DNA of 64,000 nt from the NCBI RefSeq assembly GCF_030272615.1, contig NC_081410.1, positions 140,468,849 to 140,532,848 on the forward strand, written 5' to 3'. A program made the translations under genes and the position numbers. Every line of letters begins with the position of its first letter. Position 1 is the stretch's first letter. Below the pieces are notes generated by a model, which saw only the letters and a program-made list of their open reading frames with translations, made no database searches and had not been told where the DNA came from. Source of the DNA: Cryptomeria japonica (lineage: Eukaryota > Streptophyta > Pinopsida > Cupressales > Cupressaceae). This document shows, one piece after another, positions 34,714-46,049 of the stretch.

Positions 34714-35874
34714 TGTTACTACTTATCAAGTTGCCATTAGTTTTATATTCAAAGTCATACTATACATTCTAGTCGGTTAGCACTACCAAATCATCCAGTC
34801 GGTATATACATAGAGAAGTCGGTATGCACAGTCTAGTCAGTTACAGAAGAAAGTAGTTACATAATGCAGTACACACCGAACTGTCTACCGAGTATCTTTT
34901 TGAGACTACCAAGCAGTAAAGATGACACATCGAGTTGACATACACCAAGTGAAACGTGTTACCAAATACATTGAACCTGGACATGCATATGAAAATGTAT
35001 TACAAGATCGAGGCACATCTAACCATTATTACATTAGAAATTGCACTAGAATATTGTGTATGATTACAAGGACAATTTAACCAATGAAATATTTTGTATA
35101 GTTATTCATTTGATAAATCTTGTTTGTAAGATCGAAGCAAAGAATTAGATCACTGTTTTAAGAGATCTATTTATACATCATGAGTTAACAGAAAGGTATG
35201 TGCATGTATGAATGAAGGAAGATTGTTACAGAGACATAGAGGTCACCGAGAAGGTTTTCAGAGAACAGTCAAAGAACAGAGTAAACAAAAGGGTTTACTG
35301 AGTTACTATATGGGTTACCAAGGTATGCTATATGCAAGGTAATCTTATTCTGAGAACATAGAACTGCTATAATGTTTCAGATGTAAAGTTGCAGATATTT
35401 GGAATGGTTTTATTGTAATATTGTGAAGATTGAAAGAGAAACCTTTAACAGGGTAAAAGACTCTAACTAAGTATATAAATTGTAAAGCCTCTAACTAGGT
35501 GCAACATTCAGAATAAATGTTGTAAAATCCTTTAGCAAGGTAGATCTAATAGATCTTGTTACTCCTAACAGGGTAAGCTATCAAAAATAGCTAAATGTAG
35601 CTCTAACCGAGCATTCTTTATTATTGCAGTAGTGAAATTGTGGGTGCCATCCCCACCGCAGTTTTTCTCCCTAACCAAGAGTTTCTGTGTAACCAAAATA
35701 TATGTGTTATGGAGTGAATCATGTATGATTGTTATCTATTTGTTTTAACTTTATTTTATGTTACTGCACTATTCTGTTTATGCATAACATTAAGGTTATT
35801 ATTCAAGAAATTTTTTGGAGTACTGATTCACCCCTCCCCTCTCAGTACATTAGCTTTCCATATCAGGCCTAACA
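34714..35874 (+). repeat. 3' LTR of element C
   Basis: 1,161 bp against 1,162 in the 5' LTR, with scattered substitutions visible throughout, more than between the B LTRs. This fits C being older than B. Confidence 0.92.
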
Positions 35875-37653
35875 TAAGAAGGATTTAAACTCTTTAGACT
35901 TGATAAATTGATCATCTGAAACAAATGAAGTGTGCTCTGTCATCCTCTCATCTATTTCTGAATTTAACACAATGAGGAGCTTATCCTATTCTTCTGGTTT
36001 GTTCTCCTTCTCAGGTGCATGGATCTTGGAAACTACTTCATTCTCCCCTAAATCACTTTGAGCTAGGTCTCACTCCATGTTTTCCAGCCTCTATCTCCTC
36101 TCCTCCAATTTCTTCTCTAATGTCTCCATAACCTCTACAAGCTCCTTCACTTCCTTTATTTTGCACATGTCTCCAAACCCATCCTCTTGATTAAAGTAAT
36201 CTCCCAGCTCTTGTCTCTTCCTGCTTGTGTGGATGTAACCCTCAGGATCATAATGCATTCTAACGTGTGTTGAAACAGGTTGTACTCATCCACCAACTTC
36301 CTATCAAGAATCTCATATGCTTTGGTAGATACAATTTTAAAATACTGGAAATGAAGTCTTCCAGGGAGGAAGGCCTGCTTGTGTGCACCTCCAAAATGAT
36401 TGGCATTAGAGACACTTAATTGCCTTACAATTTCCAAAAAAGCAATCCTATCTAGTGTAGGTTTTGGCAACACATAGGGATAACCTTCAAATCCATAGCA
36501 CCGAACAAAAGTGAAGTTTTGGCATGAGTACCAATCACCCCAACTGTGACTAACCTTTGGATTTTTGTGCTCATGAGGCCTAAGAAACTTCTTGATATCC
36601 TCAGAAAATTATCCTTGTAGAGGCTCACCAAAGAGAAAGAAAATTGGCTTAACAAAGGATTCATCAAATTTAAGGTAATGAGAATTTACATATCTGTAAT
36701 CCCAGAGAGATACCCACAACTGCATTGGTTGATCCTATCCATTCTTCCCTACTATATTTACATTCAAACCTTCTAGCCATAATCCCCTAAATCTCCCATA
36801 AAATAAAATAATATGCATTAATAGCAAATAATGCTTGAAATGCTTGTCTGGATTATCTTTCAAGTTCATGAAGCCTTCATGAAGTCTATCCACCAGGTAT
36901 GAAGCAAAATCAAAAGCTCTAGACTCATGTCTCTAAATATCTGTTGCTAAAACTAGTGGTCCTATGTTTTCCACATCAGGAGCTTCAACTCCTCCAACCT
37001 AACCACAAGCCATATATGTATACTGTAAATATTTCTTGAAAATAGTCATATCATAAGGAGGACCATCCTCCTCTATTAGCCTTCCCTTCTCTTCTTTGTG
37101 GATAGCGAGGTTCCAACCTTGGTATGTAGTATCCATTTTTCTGTACTCCTCTTCCAAATCCACAAAAGATAAGGGCACATTCAAATCCATATCTACTGCA
37201 AAAACTTCTTGAATTGTGGCTACTGTAAAGTGAACTAAAGCAGTCCCATTGGGCAAAAAAATGCATCATTTGTTTGCATCATAATGTCTTACCAGGAGCT
37301 TCAATAAATAAATATTTACAAAGACATTAGGTACCATGAGTTTACCTGAATTGGTACTCTATGGGTTTGAAATTGGCATAAGCTCATCCCTACAGATGTA
37401 ATGAAAAAGAAACAACTCGTGTCCACGCACTGTTGTGAGTACATCTCCAATTTCTCTGTATTTGTCCTCCAAATGGTTGCAAATAGGCAAATTTACCTTA
37501 GCTCTACATGACCTAGCTCTTAGAGAACCCATCTGATCTATCATATCTTGTTTTAATTTTCTTTGAGCCTCACTAACTTCACCCTTTGATTTTTTCATCA
37601 TGGTACTGGATACTTCAACAACCTTTCACTTCCCTTTTGAGCTTGACCCTTCC
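35875..37653 (-). pseudogene. Orphan ORF L, N-terminal half
   Basis: Reads from an ATG near 37653 (MEGSSSKGK) through MMKKSKGEVSEAQRKLKQ to the C insertion. Long stretches stay open but are broken by TAG codons, most of which look like former CAG (before VGGVEAPD, RHESRAFDF, DQPMQLW and FSEDIKKF). Conspicuous segments are HELFLFHYICRDELMPI, LYGRFRGLWLEGLN-type aromatic stretches near 36750, FTFVRCYGFEGYPYVLP, and a coiled coil before the C junction. I do not recognise the family. With the other half it would be roughly 900 codons without introns. It may be an ORF of another non-autonomous element; no LTRs could be tied to it. Confidence 0.6.
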
Positions 37654-39355
37654 ATCTTTGCAAATTTCTTTACTCTATGCTCAGCAACCCAGGATATTTC
37701 TCAATAAACACCTGATATCTTTTTGCAATAACTTTGTGCGAAATGTTGTTATGCAACACTGGCTATATATCCTAAGGAGTCCAATCTTGATGGATCTATT
37801 TTGTGTGGTAACAGACCTACTCAATGGATGCATTTAATGGAAGTCATTATGTTAGTTTCTCACATCAGGACCTCCAATGGCTAATCAGTGAGACTTTTCT
37901 CGACAATTCAATTGTTTGGCACTGTTTGTTATGACTTTACTGCCTTTCACCTTCTAATGGGTACAAGCTATCTCGACTGACTTATCGGGTCTCAGGATAG
38001 CAATTTTTCTCCTATCATGATGGTTCACTTTATCCCAATGGGCACTCCTTTAGTTTTGGCTTTTCTTTTTGTTTTCACGCTCCATCGGCATAACTATCCC
38101 CGATGCATTCGCCTTCGATTTTCTTTTACTTAACCCATCGGGTGTCGGCATAGTTCATTTTATGTCCCTCTGATGCCCCAATGATCTCAATCTACCAATC
38201 CGTATTATGACTAAATCCCTCGCGTTATCGGCATAACTCACCCCAAAGAACTCTTTTCAACTCACCTTCCATCTTAATAGTTCTATCGGGATTTGACATA
38301 GCATAAAATTCCTTCTTTTGATGTCCTGATGAGTTCTCACTTAATGTTTACTTTATCGGTATAATTTATAACGATATCCCTGTAGGCACTTTTATCTTTC
38401 ATCAGGGATCAGAATAGCCCTTTTCCATTCCTCTCAAAGTCTCGATGAGTCTTTGATGTACTTTTATGTTTTATGGTTCAGAGTCTGTTTTATCAGTATA
38501 GGTAATACCGATGGTTTTGCCCTCCAATTCTCCATGTCATTGGGGATTGGTCTAACTATTTTTGCACTATCCTGATATGGTCTTTTTCTCCAATGGGCCC
38601 GCCTTTGGTTCCCTTCAGTCATCGGGTATCGCGATAGAGTGTATTGTTATTTCTGATCTCCCGATGCTATAAGTCCATGATCCGCATTGCCTTATCGTTA
38701 CAAGTTACATTGATAGCCTCATAGGTTATCATGAACAATTTTTATGCTTTTCCGATAAGGCGATACATGTCATTAACAAACACCCTCCTTTTGCCTTATC
38801 GGAACAAGCTATCCCAATGGTGTGACTTTTTGAAGAGCGCGCATAATGCTGTAAATTAGTTAAGTGCCTCCATGAATCCACCCTTTGATTTATCGGTATA
38901 TGTTATGCCGATAATCCTTCTTTTGCTTGCTAGTGCTGTTTCATTGGAACTACTTATGCTGATAATTGAAATTTTACAATTTTGAACAAATGAGCCATCT
39001 ACATTGAAGATTAGTGATCCCAATTATCTTATAGGGTCTGATAAATACTAGAAAACAATCTTAGATTATACCATAATGACTTCCCAACTGATTAAATGCT
39101 TCCATACTGGGTTCCTTGTGCAATCTATTCTTAGTGCATGCCCTTAGTATGCCCAAGTGATACCTTGACATTCCTGAAACAACTAATCCTTAGAGAACTT
39201 TACTCGTGCTGATAAGATTCCTGCATATGCAAACCAACAGTAAATGCTCATATGATAAGAAAAAGGCCTCCATATAGCACAAAATGTTTTGTTAAAAATG
39301 TGTGCTAACACAACCAATAAATATGCTGACAAGTTAAGAGTAGTATGCTAAAAAT
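37654..39355. repeat. Degenerate TATCGG/CATAA repeat block
   Basis: No gene. From about 37940 to 38960 the motif (T)TATCGG(C/T)ATAA or its remnants recurs at least a dozen times at irregular spacing of 50-110 bp (for example 38086, 38226, 38352, 38887), sometimes as an inverted pair (TCGGTATATGTTATGCCGATA near 38888). The rest is featureless. It may be part of an old LTR or a decayed tandem array. Confidence 0.5.
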
Positions 39356-40439
39356 AGAAGGCGTGTTCTAGAAGGCATGACAATGGTGGGATTGATTGAT
39401 GAGTTACAGTTCATCAATCTAGGTGATTAGATCATATGAGATCTGATTTAATTTGGTTTGCCTCGAGGTCGATGAGGAAACCCTAACCACCCAAAATTTG
39501 AATTGGCTTTTGGTGGGAAAACCAATTTATAAATACACAAGCCAAAATTGATGAAGGTTGTTGCTGGATGAGAGTGTATTGATGTTGAAGGAGGGAATTT
39601 AGTCAAGTGCTCATCAAGAAGAAGAATAAGAGACTGAGTGTGAGGAAGAACAGGGTTGAAGTGTTGAACCGACATCAGTGAGGCTACCGACAGTCAGCTA
39701 TTTATTCTAACAGAGGACAGGACCAATAGTGACCATACTGACATAGAAAAACTGCAGAAGACTATAGAGAAGGCAGACATAGAACTCACAAAGTGTAGTA
39801 CTGATGGAGAGCAGTGGTGTAGCAGAGAGAATAGAGAACCAGTAAAGTGTATAATGGATAAAGAGTAGAACCGACAAAGAAGGAGAAGAGGCTAAACCGG
39901 CAAGAGTGCAACAAAGAGTAAGGTTGTAGCAGTGAGAGGGTGAGCATTGTACCAACAATGAACTAGATAGAAGACCCAACAGAGAGATTCACAGAAGAGT
40001 TACAAAATCCATTTATAACAAGGTTATTACTTTTGTATTTAGATAGACTTATTGTAGATCACTGATTTGTAGCTCCTTGGGTTGGTGCCCTAAATCAAGG
40101 GTTGTAGCTCCTTGGGTTGGTGCCCTAAATCAGGGGTTGGTGCTCCTTGGGTTGGTTCCCTAAACATTGTAATTAGAGATTCATTGTGAGGATAGATTGG
40201 AGTAGTAGACTCCAACAAAATTTCTCATCAAGGTTTTTCCCATCTTGGGTTTTCCTCATATATGTTGGTATTATGTGATGTCTCCTTTATGTGTCAGTGC
40301 ATTTGTGTTAGTCTCCCATATAACTGATAAGTCTGCATTCAATTAGATCTAATAAACGGTATACTCACATAGGATAGTCAAAGAGAAAAGTTTGAGAACC
40401 ACTAATCCACCCCCTCTCGGTGGTACATTGTGTCTAACA
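39356..40439 (+). repeat. LTR P (solo or 3' LTR), plus orientation
   Basis: Ends CCACCCCCTCTCGGTGG...GTCTAACA at 40439 with no PBS after it. It is homologous to the minus-oriented LTR starting at 62627, including GATCTGATT(T/G) and GATGAGGAAACC motifs and a 36-bp tandem repeat. The left edge is not resolved; 39356 is where similarity becomes clear. Confidence 0.7.
40066..40174. repeat. 36-bp tandem repeat in LTR P
   Basis: Three units built on GCTCCTTGGGTTGGTGCCCT, starting near 40071, 40107 and 40142. The same three-unit array lies in the minus LTR at about 62905-63010. Confidence 0.85.
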
Positions 40440-40892
40440 TTCCCCAGTCTTCATTTAATGTTGACCTAGTCAACAACTACCTCACCAATGCACTATTCGC
40501 CTACCAATGCATGTTTGCCACCTAGAGTCCACGTGACATCTTTGTCATCATCCAACTCACTTGATTGTGTCTGTTCAAACTTAGTCACCAACCAAACAAA
40601 CTACTGGTATACACTAACCGGTTAACCTTCATATCGTGCACTTCTATGTTTTGTCGATTAGGACATTTAATCATTTATTAAAGACAATCCTCAACCATTT
40701 TGCCAAAGTGGCAAACACTTCACATCCTTTTATCTTCTTATCTAGGTCCTTCAGTTTGTCTCTTTACTTGCTTACCGGTTGACATACTTACCGATTGACA
40801 TCAACATACCAATAATCTTCAATATTACTACTTGCATACTAGTAACATCAACTTGTGTACTGGTTGAAATCAATGACAACTCAATACCAACA
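40440..40892 (-). repeat. Partial 3' LTR of Copia element M
   Basis: The right edge ends GATGTC-type sequence CTCAATACCAACA followed by a PPT complement, so this is the 5' portion of the 3' LTR of a minus-strand element. LTR P cuts it at 40439. Confidence 0.7.
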
Positions 40893-40908
40893 ATCTCCCT
40901 CTTTGGCA
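40893..40908 (-). other. Polypurine tract of Copia element M
   Basis: The minus strand reads GCCAAAGAGGGAGAT just before the LTR start TGTTGGTATTG. Confidence 0.75.
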
Positions 40909-41349
40909 TTGATGCCAGCACACAATATCAACTCACATTTATTCACAAATGTACTCGTTACAACTATACTCTTTTTCCCCCTTTAACAATAATGACAAAG
41001 AGCTCAGACACCAACTTTATGCCAGTTCACTCTCCCTGTCAAGATAATTGCATTTTTTGTAGATAGACAAATTGAATAGACAACTCCAAAAATATCAAAC
41101 CTGCTAGTGGTGCATACTCTTCCTCTGAGTGTGATACTGATCATGAGTAGTAGAACTTCTAGAATTGACACTAGTCTTTACATCCAGTCCCATGACTTCT
41201 AGTACTAGAACACAAACATCTAATCTCCCCTTATGTACTGCATATGGTCCAAGAGTCAAAAGATGTATAGCTGTGAACTCCCCCTGAACCACAAATCTCC
41301 ATACACATTTTAAGTGCAGAAAGCTGGTGGGAAAACTCCTAACTTGTGT

Positions 41350-43780
41350 CTTAGATACTCAAATGTGTTTTCTGGTAGAGGTTTTGTGAAGATATCAACA
41401 ACTTGTTCACTTGTAGGGACATATTCTACCGTTACTTCCTTCTCTGCAACCTTCTCCCTGAGAAATAGTATTTGATGACAATGTGCTTTGTCCTTGAGTG
41501 CATAACTAGATTCTTTGAAATGTTGATTGCACTCAAGTTATCACACCGGATAGGAATAGGGTCAAATATTTCTACCTGAATGTCCTTGAGGGTCTGCTTC
41601 ATCCATAACACCTGAGAACAACATTTAGCAGCAGAAATATACTCTACCTCAGTAATAGATAAGGAGATTGAATCCTTCTTCTTACTATGCCATGATACCA
41701 ACCCGCTACCCAAAAAGATTGCTCCACCACTTGTGCTCTTTTGATCATCAATACAACTACCCAATCAACATCAGCGTAGGCTTGTAAAGTGAAATCTTCT
41801 TGCTTTTCATACCATAAGCCATAATTAAGTGTTCCTTGTAGGTACTTGAAGATCCTTCTGATTGCATTCACACATGACTATTTAGGTGCAGCTTGAAATC
41901 TTGCCACCATACATACTACCTGCACTATATCCGGTCTTGAGTCAGTAAGATATAACAGACTACCAAAGATGGATCTATACAGGGTCTAATCCACTTCTTG
42001 TGAATCATTAGCCTTTATCAACTTACACCTAGTTACCATGGGGGTACTAACAAGTTTGTTGTCCTCCATCTGAAACTTCTTCAACATATCTTTGGCATAC
42101 TTTATTTGGGAGATGTATATTCCTTTATCTTGTTGTGAAATCTCCAACCAAGAAAATATGATAGCTCTCTAAGCATTGAAATCTCAAACTCTAATTGCAT
42201 CTAATCAGCAAACTCTTTACACAAGGTATCCTTGGTGCCTCCAAATATTATATCATCCACATACACAACAACAATAATCATGTGATGCCCATCTGCTTTG
42301 ATGTACAGATTACTATCTGCATTTCCCTTTCTGATACTTATCTAGCCTTAAATACCATTCTCTTGGAGTTTGCTTCAAATCATAGAATGCCTTCTTCAAT
42401 CGGCACACAAAAGTTTCATCGTCATGCACTAGAAAACCTTCTAGTTGTTCTATGTAGACTTCTTCTTCCAAATTACCTTTCAAGAAGGTAGATTTAACAT
42501 CCATTTGATATACCTTGTACCCTCTGTAGGTAGAGAATGCTAAGAACATTCTAATAGCCTCAAGTCTTGTAACTGGTGCAAATGTTTCTTCAAAATCAAT
42601 TCCTTCTACTTGAGAATACCCTTTGCACACTAATATTGCTTTATGCCTAACAATCTTTCCTTCTTCATTCATCTTATTGTAGTAGACCCATTTAGTACTA
42701 ATGACATTCTTATCTATTGGTCTAGGAACTAACTCCCAAGTCTTGTTCTTTTCAATCTGCTGCAACTCTTCTTTCATTGCATCCATCCATTTCTCACTTT
42801 TGCTGGCCTCATTTAATATTTTGGATTCCATTTCAATCATGAGGCAAAAATTCACTTGTTCATTGTTATATGCAGGGCTTCTTCTAGTCTTCACACCATC
42901 ATTTTTATTTCCTATAATATGCTCTTCTGGGTGATTCTTCTACAGATATATATTAGGGGTCTTGCTGGGTGCCTCTTCATGTTCACTTTCTAACTACACT
43001 TCATCTTCATCATAGGAGTTATCATACCAATTTACTTGTGTTTTTCTTCCTTTATGCAACTCTTCATCTACTCTTACACGCACACTCTCAATGACTCTTC
43101 TTAGTATTTTGTTGTAGCATTTGTAGGCCTTGCTGTGAGTTGAGTAACCCAAGAAAATACCTTCATCACTCCTAGAATCAAAACCACCTAAACCATCTTC
43201 ATCTCTCTTGATGAAGCATTTACTTCCAAACACTTTGAATTGTTTTACTGATGGCTTCTGGTTATACCACAAGTCATAGGGTGTCATTCTTCTATTTACT
43301 CTCAGTTGAACCTAGATCAATGTATATACAACAATATGAACTAATTCCTTCTACTATATATTTGGTATGTTTGCCTCATTTAACATTTGTCTCGCCATCT
43401 CCTTGATAGTTAGGTTTTTCCTTTCTACAACACCATTTTTTTGTGGTGTCCTTCGGGCTACAAATTGTCTTCTGATTCCATGTCTCTCACATTATTCTTC
43501 AAACATATTTGATGTGAACTCTCTACCCTAGTTTGATCTCAGATACTTCAACTTGCATCCACTTTCCTTCTCAACAATCTTCTGAAAGATTTTGAACCTC
43601 TCATATGCTTTCTATTTGTCATATAAAAAGGTGACCCCTGTCATTTTTGAAAAATCATCAATGAACAACATGAAGTATTTGTCATCGGCTAAAGCCCTTG
43701 TTCTGGTTGGTCCACACAGATCAATATGCACCAGTTCTAAGGGTCTTGAGGTATTATGTTCTTTCCCTTTTGGGTTTCTA
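41350..43780 (-). pseudogene. Copia pol of element M: integrase, RT, RNase H, decayed
   Basis: From right to left: integrase core with LVHIDLCGPTRTRA near 43720 and NGVVERKN near 43425 (catalytic Glu kept); integrase C-terminal segment (YDLWYNQKPSVKQFKVFG); RT N-terminus (NKTWELVPRPIDKNVISTKW, DFEETFAPVTRLEAIRMF, VYQMDVKSTFLKGNLEEEVY); the RT catalytic VYVDDIIFG at 42241-42266; RNase H (DDQKSTSGGAIFLGSGLVSW, ITEVEYISAAKCCSQVLW). Stops and frame changes break it at several points, so it is a dead copy of an otherwise standard Ty1/Copia polyprotein. It is truncated upstream of the integrase core at about 43780; gag and protease are missing. Confidence 0.92.
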
Positions 43781-43920
43781 CGTATAAATATTTTTGTTAT
43801 ATGGAACTTGATATGTTGGTTGTTATCTTATGTGGTGATATTTCTTTTATGTTGATTAAGATCTAAGTTATTTAAAGTGGTGATCAGATTTGTGTTTTGG
43901 TTTATTTATTTGTGGTTTAG
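43781..43920 (+). repeat. Short LTR-like fragment between two Copia pol regions
   Basis: Contains TTCCCTTTTGGGTTTCTACGT and a VNTR-free stretch resembling the GGTTTTTCCC...GGGTTTCCACGT module of the other Copia-type LTRs. It separates the minus-strand M pol from the plus-strand H pol. Confidence 0.5.
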
Positions 43921-45690
43921 AGAATGAAACCGGCAAGAAAATCAAATGTTTAAGATCAGATCAAGGAGGTGAATTTACATCTAAGGAGTTCAATACATTT
44001 TGTGAAGTGAATGGAATAAGAAGACAACTATCAGCACCTCGGACACCTTAGCAAAATGGAGTTGTGAAAAGAAAGAATAGAACTATTCTGGATGTAGCTA
44101 GAAGCATGATATCAGAAGCAAATCTACCTCATGTATATTGGAGAGAAGTAGTGAATACAGTGGTTTACACTTTCAACAGAGTTCACATCAAAGGTGAAAT
44201 AGGTAAGACACCCTATGAACTATGGTTTGGTAATATTCCTACTCTTAAATACTTCAGAATATTTGGAAGAAAATGTTACATTAGGAGAGATGAGTATATT
44301 GGTAAATTTGATCCTAGAAGTGATGAAGGAATATTTCTTGGGTATTCATCTAAAAGCAAAGCATATAGATGTTTTAATAAGAGATTGTAGAAAATCATTG
44401 AGAGTGCAAATGTGAAGATTGATGAAGATTTTAGAAGAAATTCAAGGTCTATGGATTATGAACTGGCAGTTGAGATAATCACAAATGAACCAATATTGAA
44501 TGCACCAGTACAGAATGTTGATCCAGTCACACCGACATCATTAGAGAATTCTACAGTGACTGAAGAACAGTAGAAAGTGAACACACCCAGGTTAAGGAAA
44601 GCTTTATATGGATTGAAGCAAGCTCCTAGAGCTTGGTATGCTAGATTGGACAAATATCTTATGAAACTTGGTTACACTAAAGGTAATGCTGACAACAACT
44701 TATACTTCAAAGTGACTAATGAAGACATTTTGGTTATTGAAGTTTTTGTTGATGACATCATTTTTGGACGAGAAGATGGATTGTGTAAAGACTTTTCTAA
44801 TAAGATGCAGGAAAAATTTGAAATGTCTATGATTGGGAAGATAAAATTCTTTTTAGGATTGCAGATTTCTCAGACTGATAAAGGTATATTTTTATGTCAA
44901 TCAAAGTATTTGAAGGAATTACTAAAGAAATTTGGTATGGAAAACTCTAAACCGGTAAGTACTCCTATGACAACAACTGATAAACTATCATTGAAAGATG
45001 TTTCAACTCTTGTTAATCCATCAAGATACAAATCTATGATTGGAGGTTTACTGTATTTGATATAAACAAGACCTGATATAATGAATGCAATGTGTATTGT
45101 TTCAAGATTTCAGAGTAATCCTAGAGAAAATCATGAATCAGTAGTAAAAAGGATTTTCCGGTATTTACAAGGCACAACAAATTTTGGTTTATGGTATCCT
45201 AAAGAGGAAAATTTTGATTTATGTGCATACACCAATGTTAATTGGGTAGGAGATGTAGATGACAGAAAGAGCACCATCAGCGGGGCATTCTTTCTTGGTA
45301 GTAGATTGATTTCATGGTTCAGCAAGAAACAAAGTTGTACATCATTATGAACTGCAGAATCAGAATATGTTGCAGCAGCAACCAATTATACTCAGGTATT
45401 ATGGATTAAACAAATGTTGAAGGATATAAAGGTAAAATGAAAAGAACCTATAATCATCTATTGTGATAATTCAACAATAATTGATATATCTAAGAATTTG
45501 GTATTTCACTCTAAAACTAAACATGTTTCTATCAAATACAATTTTCTGAAAGAGAATGTAGAAGCAAAAGAGGTAAGATTGGTTTATGTGAATACTAAAG
45601 ATTAGATTGCAAACATCTTTACTAAGCCTTTTCCTAAGGAAACATTTGAATATCTTAGAGAGTAGCTTGGGGTCATACCCTCACTGGTAG
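43921..45690 (+). pseudogene. Copia pol of element H with internal deletion in RT
   Basis: Begins mid-integrase (KIKCLRSDQGGEFTSKEF), then NGVVKRKNRT where the catalytic Glu of NGVVERKNRT is Lys. The integrase C-terminal part is followed by a jump near 44575 straight into RKALYGLKQAPRAWYARLDK: the RT N-terminal portion with the first catalytic Asp is missing (compare M at 42313-42894). RT continues with VFVDDIIFG, then RNase H (DDRKSTISGAFFLGSRLISW, TAESEYVAAATNY) and the terminal IANIFTKPFPKETF. At least eight stops occur, several at sites where the family has Gln. A dead internal-deletion copy. Confidence 0.92.
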
Positions 45691-46036
45691 AGACTTAGAC
45701 AGTTGATGCTTGGCATCAAACCGACAAATTTTACAAAGAAACCTTTTTTCGGCTTTGATGGAGGAGAGCTACTTCTTAGGGGGAGTAGTTGGATAAGTTG
45801 GTTCTATGAATTAGTTGTATCTAGTATTTGTATTGCTTTGGAATTTGATGTCAAAGGGGGAGAGATATCTATGGAAAAACACATTATCCTTATTCATTGG
45901 GGGAGAGATTGTTACTCTCTGCATTTGTATTTTGATTTTTGGTATTGATCTATTCTTTAGATTGTTGGTTTTTGGTTTATTAGCATTTCTGCTTTGGCAC
46001 TTAGATGGTTTTTCCATCTTGTGTTGCCATAAATGC
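45691..46036 (+). other. 3' untranslated part of Copia element H
   Basis: About 350 bp between pol and PPT. It has several purine-rich GGGGGAG repeats (45780, 45860, 45900) that resemble extra PPTs. No gene. Confidence 0.6.
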
Positions 46037-46049
46037 CAAAGGGGGAGAT
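46037..46049 (+). other. Polypurine tract of Copia element H
   Basis: CAAAGGGGGAGAT (with the flanking C) directly before TGTTGGTATTATGG. Confidence 0.9.

Larger units (their letters stand above)
20056..35874 (+). mobile_element. Element C: non-autonomous LTR retrotransposon with ORF1 and ORF2, split by B
   Basis: Plus-strand element with LTRs 20056-21217 and 34714-35874 and a perfect TSD TAAGA (20051-20055 and 35875-35879). It has a PBS at 21218-21231 and a PPT at 34701-34713. Without B and its TSD it is about 8.0 kb. ORF1 is a coiled coil with five zinc knuckles; ORF2 is about 1,127 codons. No protease, integrase, RT or RNase H. Same family as E. It landed inside ORF L and was later hit by B inside ORF2. 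Confidence 0.93.

Noticed and set aside
20056-35874. Element C as an endogenous pararetrovirus or full retrovirus
   Set aside because: No RT, protease, movement or envelope-like segment; LTR, PBS and PPT fit a plant LTR retrotransposon.
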